Shown here: in pieces, positions 5,809 to 8,838 of the stretch
Layout: every line of letters begins with the position of its first letter
Numbering within the stretch: position 1 is the stretch's first letter
Origin: DATAXV01 sp036272915
Lineage (GTDB): Bacteria; Chloroflexota; Dormibacteria; Dormibacterales; Dormibacteraceae
Reading direction: 5' to 3'
NCBI GenBank assembly: GCA_036272915.1
Contig: DATAXV010000233.1
Location: 1-8,838, forward strand
DNA: 8,838 bases
Made by a program: the position numbers and the translations under genes
Notes under the pieces: model-generated
Database searches by the model: none
The model's input: only the letters and a program-made list of their open reading frames with translations
What the model was told of the DNA's origin: nothing

Positions 5809-6806
5809 AGATCGGTGTCCTCTCCTTCGCCCACATGCACGCCTACTCCTACGCCAGCCAGCTGGCCACCCTGCCCGGCGTCGAGCTCGTCGTCGCCGAT
5901 GAGGAGCCGGGCCGCGCCGAGGAGATCGCCGGCCGGATCGCGGTCCGCGTCCTGGGCACCTACGACGACGTCTTCGAGTGGGGCCCCGACGCGGTCGTGG
6001 TGACCAACGAGAACGCCCATCACCGGCAGCTGGTGGAGCGGGCGGCGGCGGCCGGCTGCCACGTTCTCTGCGAGAAGCCGATCGCGACCAACCTGGCCGA
6101 TGCGCGGGCGATGATCGAGGCCTGCGAGCGGGCCGGGGTCAGGCTCATGACCGCCTTCCCGATCCGGTTCAGCCCGGCGATGCGCTCGCTCGACGAGATG
6201 GTCAAGGGCGGGACCCTGGGTCAGGTCCTCGCCTGCACCGGCACCAACCAGGGCTCGATGCCGGGGCTGAACCGGCCCTGGTTCGTCGATCCCGCGCTGT
6301 CCGGCGGCGGCGCCATGATCGATCACACCGTCCATGTCGCCGACCTTCTCGGCTGGATGCTGGCGGTGCCGGCGGTCGAGGTCTACGCGCAGTCCAACCG
6401 GATCTGCTACGCCGACGAGGTCGAGGTCGAGACCGGCGGTCTGGTCGCCGTCACCTTCGAGGACGGCACCGTTGCCACCATCGACTGCAGCTGGAACCGG
6501 CCCACCTCCTATCCGACCTGGGGCGGGCTCACGCTGGAGATGGTGGGGACCGGGGGCACCGCCTCGGCCGACGCCTTCAAGCAGATCGTCGCCGAGTACA
6601 GCGACGTCGTCGGCAGGGCCAGCTGGCTGCCCTGGGGGGCGGACATGGATCGGGCCATGGTCGACGAGTTCCGCGCCGCGATCGTCGAGGGCCGCCAGCC
6701 CCAGCCCGACGGCGAGGCCGGCTACCGGGCGCTGGAGATCGCGCTGGGCGCCCTCCGCTCGGCCGCGACCGGACAGCCGGTGAAGCTGCCGCTCATGCCG
6801 GACTGA
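5805..6806 (+). CDS. second Gfo/Idh/MocA-type oxidoreductase with atypical N-terminal loop
   Basis: A 333-residue protein of the same fold as its upstream neighbour. It starts at GTG within a 4-base GTGA overlap with the upstream stop, with AGGAGG (5792-5797) 7 bases before, so the two are translationally coupled. The first strand reads MKIGVLSFAHMHAYSYASQL: the usual GxGxxG loop is replaced by SFAHMHAYSYA. The family signature is kept in CEKPIATN (E90, K91, P92), and GGGAMIDHTVHVADLL (147-162) supplies D153 and H157. The pattern suggests a catalytically active dehydrogenase or isomerase-like member with altered cofactor contacts, though a relaxed cofactor site or a different partner cannot be excluded. 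It probably works with the first oxidoreductase on one pathway or on two successive oxidised forms of a sugar or polyol. Its 3' end overlaps the convergent tgt gene by 14 bases. Confidence 0.88.
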   Translation: MKIGVLSFAHMHAYSYASQLATLPGVELVVADEEPGRAEEIAGRIAVRVLGTYDDVFEWGPDAVVVTNENAHHRQLVERAAAAGCHVLCEKPIATNLADARAMIEACERAGVRLMTAFPIRFSPAMRSLDEMVKGGTLGQVLACTGTNQGSMPGLNRPWFVDPALSGGGAMIDHTVHVADLLGWMLAVPAVEVYAQSNRICYADEVEVETGGLVAVTFEDGTVATIDCSWNRPTSYPTWGGLTLEMVGTGGTASADAFKQIVAEYSDVVGRASWLPWGADMDRAMVDEFRAAIVEGRQPQPDGEAGYRALEIALGALRSAATGQPVKLPLMPD

Positions 6807-7977
6807 CCGGCATCGCCTCCCGGCGAAGCTCCTCCAGGGCGCCGGCCGAGATCGCCTCGCGGATCCGCTCCATGAGACGGGCGGTGAAGCAGAGGTTGTG
6901 CTCGACGGTGAGCGAGATGCCGAGCATCTCGCCCGCCCGGTGGAGGTGGCGGAGGTAGGCCCGGCCGACCTGCCGGCAGGCGGTGCACGGACACCCCTCC
7001 TCGATCGGCCCGTCCTCACCCGCCCGCCCCGCCGTGGTCAGGTCGAGCCGGAAGCGCGGGCGGCCGAAGACCAGCGCGTGGCCGTGGCGGGCGATGCGGG
7101 TGGGCATGGCGCAGTCGAAGGTGTCGATCCCGCGAAGGGCCCCCTCGATCAGGTCGTCGGGCTCGCCCACCCCGAGCAGGTGGCGGGGACGGTCACGGGG
7201 CAGCAGCGGCACCACCATGTCGACGACCCCGTACCAGTCCTGCTTGGTCTCGCCCAGGCAGTCGCCGATCCCGAAGCCGGGGAAGAGCATGGCCGCCATC
7301 CCGGTCGCGCTGCGGTGCCGCAGCTCGGGGTGGATGCCGCCGTGGACGATGCCGTAGAGAGCCTGGGTCGAGGCCATCTCCAGCTCCTGGTAGCGGTCGA
7401 GGCAGCGCCGGGCCCAGCGGAGGTTCCGCTCGGTGGCGCTGGCGGTGTACTCGCGGGTCACGTGCAGCGGCGTGCACTCGTCGAGGCAGAAGAGGATGTC
7501 CGCCGCCAGCCGCCGCTGCATCTCCACCGCCGATTCAGGCGTGAAGCGGCGCCTGCTGCCGTCGAGGTAGGAGCGGAAGTCGGCGCCCTGCTCGTCGAGA
7601 CGCACCGCCTCCAGCGGCTCCTCGGCGAGTGCGGGCAGGCGCCGCCGGCCCTTGATCTCGTCGGCGACCTGCCCGTGGCGGAGGCTGAAGACCTGGAAGC
7701 CACCGGAGTCGGTGGCGGCCACGCCGTCCCAGCCCATGAACCGGTGCAGGCCGCCGCGCTCGGCCACGGCCTCCGTGCCCGGCATCAGCTCCAGGTGGTA
7801 GGTGTTGCAGATCAGCGCCTGGATGCCGACCCGGCGGGCGGAGGCCGCGTCCAGGCCCTTCAGGGCGGCCCGCGTGGCCACGGCGAAGAACCCTGGCGTC
7901 TCGAGCACGCCGTGGTCGGTGTGGATCCTCCCTCGCCGGGCGGCGCCCTGCTCGGCCAGGATCTCGAAGCGGAGCAT
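6793..7977 (-). CDS. tgt: tRNA-guanine transglycosylase (Tgt), divergent subtype
   Basis: Base-exchange enzyme that replaces guanine 34 in GUN-anticodon tRNAs by a 7-deazaguanine (preQ1 in most bacteria, queuine in some) for queuosine. The protein is 394 aa. Conserved landmarks are D90 in TDSGGFQVFSL, D166 in DECTP, the nucleophile D288 in DTFDCAMPTR, tRNA-contacting R294 and R297, and the zinc ligands C329, C331, C334 and H360 (CPCTAC ... EHNL), spaced as in the Zymomonas mobilis enzyme. Two parts differ. The pocket has VHGG instead of (V/Q)QGG/S, so H212 replaces Gln203, and GIGDCLGE is one residue shorter than VGGLAVGE. About 22 extra residues lie at 100-133. The start at 7977 is 8 bases after the stop of the MDMPI gene; GAGAGG touches the ATG, so initiation probably relies on coupling. 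No queuosine synthesis genes (queA, queG, queCDEF) or transport genes are in the window. Confidence 0.93.
   Translation of the reverse strand: MLRFEILAEQGAARRGRIHTDHGVLETPGFFAVATRAALKGLDAASARRVGIQALICNTYHLELMPGTEAVAERGGLHRFMGWDGVAATDSGGFQVFSLRHGQVADEIKGRRRLPALAEEPLEAVRLDEQGADFRSYLDGSRRRFTPESAVEMQRRLAADILFCLDECTPLHVTREYTASATERNLRWARRCLDRYQELEMASTQALYGIVHGGIHPELRHRSATGMAAMLFPGFGIGDCLGETKQDWYGVVDMVVPLLPRDRPRHLLGVGEPDDLIEGALRGIDTFDCAMPTRIARHGHALVFGRPRFRLDLTTAGRAGEDGPIEEGCPCTACRQVGRAYLRHLHRAGEMLGISLTVEHNLCFTARLMERIREAISAGALEELRREAMPVSPA
6795..6813. terminator. hairpin across the overlapping ends of two convergent genes
   Basis: ATGCCGG (6795-6801) and CCGGCAT (6807-6813) form a perfect 7-bp stem with the loop ACTGA. 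The loop contains the stop codon of the second oxidoreductase, and the left arm begins inside the stop codon of tgt. With no spacer between the convergent genes, this is the only visible candidate for stopping transcription on both strands. It has no T-tract. Confidence 0.4.
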
Positions 7978-7985
7978 CCTCTCGG

Positions 7986-8750
7986 TCAGTCGCGCGGCGG
8001 CCAGTCGAGCAGGCGCCTGGCCAGCTCCTCGTCGCCGCCCACCGACACCGTCTCCAGGGGCAGGCGCCCGTAGAGGACGAGGACCAGGTCGCTGGCGCTC
8101 CCGGTCAGGGTGACGTCGGCGGCGGGCGAGCCGGCGACGCCGCCGTCGGTCGGTCTGGCCACGGATCCGCGCTCGCCCAGCTCGACCAGCCAGGCGGCCT
8201 CGTCGCCGGCCCGGAGCAGGACCTTGGCCGGCGGGTGCGGCCAGGCGCCTGAGGCCTCCAGCAGGACGGTCAGGAACTCGTCGACGCCGTCCATCGCGAT
8301 CGCCTCGGGCAGCGGCCGCGGCCGCCCCGCCGCCTCCTCGGCGTCGCGAGCGTGCACCGCCACCTCCTGGACCTGGTGGCGCGCCACCGCGCCGGCGTTG
8401 GCCGGCGCCTCGGTGCCCGCCCACCAGGTCCAGCAGCCCCGCCCCTCGCCGCCGGCCCGCAGCGCGCCGAGCAGCTGCCCGGTCGAGGCCGCCGACCACT
8501 CGATCACGCCGGTCTTTGGCGCCTCGGTGTCGAGGCGCTCCTCCGAGGGCGGCACCGAGGCCGGGCCGGCGGCGACGACCGCGCCCCAGAAGCGCTGCAC
8601 CTCACCCAGATGGGCGATCAGGTCGCGCAGCGACCAGTCAGGGCAGCCGGGAACGCGGGTCTCCGGCGCCGCCCTGGAGGCCGCCTCGCGAAACGCGGCC
8701 GAGCGGTCCTCGATCAGGTCCAGCAGCTCCGGATAGGAAAGTGTGGACAT
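7986..8750 (-). CDS. mycothiol-dependent maleylpyruvate isomerase-family (MDMPI/DinB-type) protein
   Basis: A 254-residue protein of the family that includes mycothiol-dependent maleylpyruvate isomerase. The N-terminal four-helix DinB-like domain has the typical VPGCPDWSLRDLIAHLGEV stretch (33-51) with H47, and ARHQVQEVAVHARDAE (123-138) with E129 and H133. These three residues match the His/Glu/His metal ligands of the Corynebacterium isomerase (H52, E144, H148). The C-terminal MDMPI_C-type region (about 170-254) includes the conserved-looking LTGSASDLVLVLYGRLP (215-231). Members often act with mycothiol in isomerisation or thiol transfer, but most are uncharacterised. No gentisate or aromatic degradation gene is nearby, so isomerase activity on maleylpyruvate is not implied. 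It is the first gene of an operon with tgt. The ATG at 8750 has no clear Shine-Dalgarno site and could be read from a leaderless transcript. Confidence 0.88.
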   Translation of the reverse strand: MSTLSYPELLDLIEDRSAAFREAASRAAPETRVPGCPDWSLRDLIAHLGEVQRFWGAVVAAGPASVPPSEERLDTEAPKTGVIEWSAASTGQLLGALRAGGEGRGCWTWWAGTEAPANAGAVARHQVQEVAVHARDAEEAAGRPRPLPEAIAMDGVDEFLTVLLEASGAWPHPPAKVLLRAGDEAAWLVELGERGSVARPTDGGVAGSPAADVTLTGSASDLVLVLYGRLPLETVSVGGDEELARRLLDWPPRD

Positions 8751-8767
8751 GCGCCATTTCTAACAGC
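8751..8767 (-). promoter_or_regulatory. shared upstream element, copy 2 (before MDMPI-tgt operon)
   Basis: The minus strand reads GCTGTTAGAAATGGCGC directly before the ATG. It matches the element upstream of the MFS gene (2074-2091) except for one inserted base and one mismatch. TAGAAA in this copy lies 6 bases before the start codon, where a -10 element of a leaderless transcript would be. The last hexamer base is not T and no clear -35 is visible, so this is tentative. Confidence 0.3.
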
Positions 8768-8774
8768 GCCGCCA

Positions 8775-8794
8775 CCCGCGCTGCCGTGCGCGGG
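8775..8794. repeat. GC-rich inverted repeat in intergenic region
   Basis: CCCGCGC (8775-8781) and GCGCGGG (8788-8794) form a perfect 7-bp stem around TGCCGT. It lies between the MDMPI start and the PHO-box-like repeat. It may be a protein-binding site or an insulator between divergent promoters. In GC-rich DNA such repeats also arise by chance. Confidence 0.3.
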
Positions 8795-8800
8795 GCCGCG

Positions 8801-8818
8801 TTTACATCCTTCTGACAT
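8801..8818 (+). promoter_or_regulatory. PHO-box-like direct repeat
   Basis: TTTACAT and CTGACAT are separated by CCTT, giving an 11-base period. This is the layout used by OmpR/PhoB/PhoP-type response regulators, including the PHO boxes of enteric and actinobacterial genes. It sits about 20 bases before the right edge, so it would serve a plus-strand gene beginning at or beyond 8834, or the divergent MDMPI-tgt operon. Five of seven positions agree between the half-sites. Confidence 0.3.
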
Positions 8819-8838
8819 CTCCAGGACCCGGGGATGAC

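Noticed and set aside
5649..7019. Long open minus-strand frame opposite the second oxidoreductase
   Set aside because: The translation is compositionally biased and has no recognisable domain; the plus-strand gene carries the family motifs and a good ribosome binding site.
6793..7977. DNA-modifying DpdA-type transglycosylase
   Set aside because: The zinc site, the tRNA-binding arginines (R294, R297) and near full-length colinearity with bacterial tRNA Tgt fit a tRNA enzyme, and no dpd genes are adjacent.
7978..8499. In-frame extension upstream of tgt that would make a 568-residue protein
   Set aside because: The extension has low-complexity Arg/Gly/Ala composition, lies antisense-free but out of frame within the well-supported MDMPI gene, and Tgt homology begins at the ATG at 7977.
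1..8838. tRNA, rRNA, CRISPR array, insertion sequence or prophage
   Set aside because: I looked on both strands and saw no cloverleaf, spaced repeat array, terminal inverted repeats, transposase or phage gene. A tRNA or Rfam scan would settle the RNA question.

Overview
The window is GC-rich DNA (roughly 70% by eye) with dense genes, GTG as well as ATG starts, strong GGAGG-type ribosome binding sites and GC-rich hairpins without T-tracts. These traits, with a mycothiol-dependent (MDMPI/DinB-type) protein and a bacterial G1-family peptidase, suggest a high-GC Gram-positive-type bacterium: Actinomycetota, or a GC-rich Chloroflexota/Dormibacterota-like lineage. The exact phylum cannot be fixed from the sequence alone. 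I see no rRNA, tRNA, CRISPR array, insertion sequence or phage gene.

Left part (1-3428): a long DHA2-type (14-helix) MFS drug/H+ antiporter gene lies on the minus strand (119-2059). It has an unusual cytoplasmic tail of about 120 residues. Diverging from it on the plus strand are a small two-helix membrane protein with a PH-like domain (2149-2589) and a secreted glutamic (G1/eqolisin) peptidase (2658-3428). The peptidase has its own extended -10 promoter candidate and both catalytic residues.

Middle part (3429-6806): a strong bidirectional hairpin separates the peptidase from a convergent APH/choline-kinase-fold phosphotransferase (minus, 3480-4763). Diverging from the kinase is a two-gene operon of Gfo/Idh/MocA oxidoreductases (4831-5808 and 5805-6806) that overlap by GTGA. 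The second has an atypical N-terminal nucleotide-binding motif. The kinase and the pair may act on a shared polyol or sugar, but no substrate can be read from the sequence.

Right part (6793-8838): a minus-strand operon carries an MDMPI-type mycothiol-dependent protein (7986-8750) and, 8 bases on, a tRNA-guanine transglycosylase (tgt, 6793-7977). The Tgt keeps its nucleophile, base-recognition aspartates and zinc site. It differs in the substrate pocket and carries a 22-residue insertion, so its base specificity may differ from preQ1. Tgt and the second oxidoreductase overlap tail to tail over a perfect hairpin. The last 90 bases look like a promoter region for a plus-strand gene outside the window, with a PHO-box-like direct repeat.

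No clearly new multi-gene system is evident. The divergent Tgt is the strongest lead; the MFS tail, the odd oxidoreductase and a repeat shared by two promoter regions are secondary.
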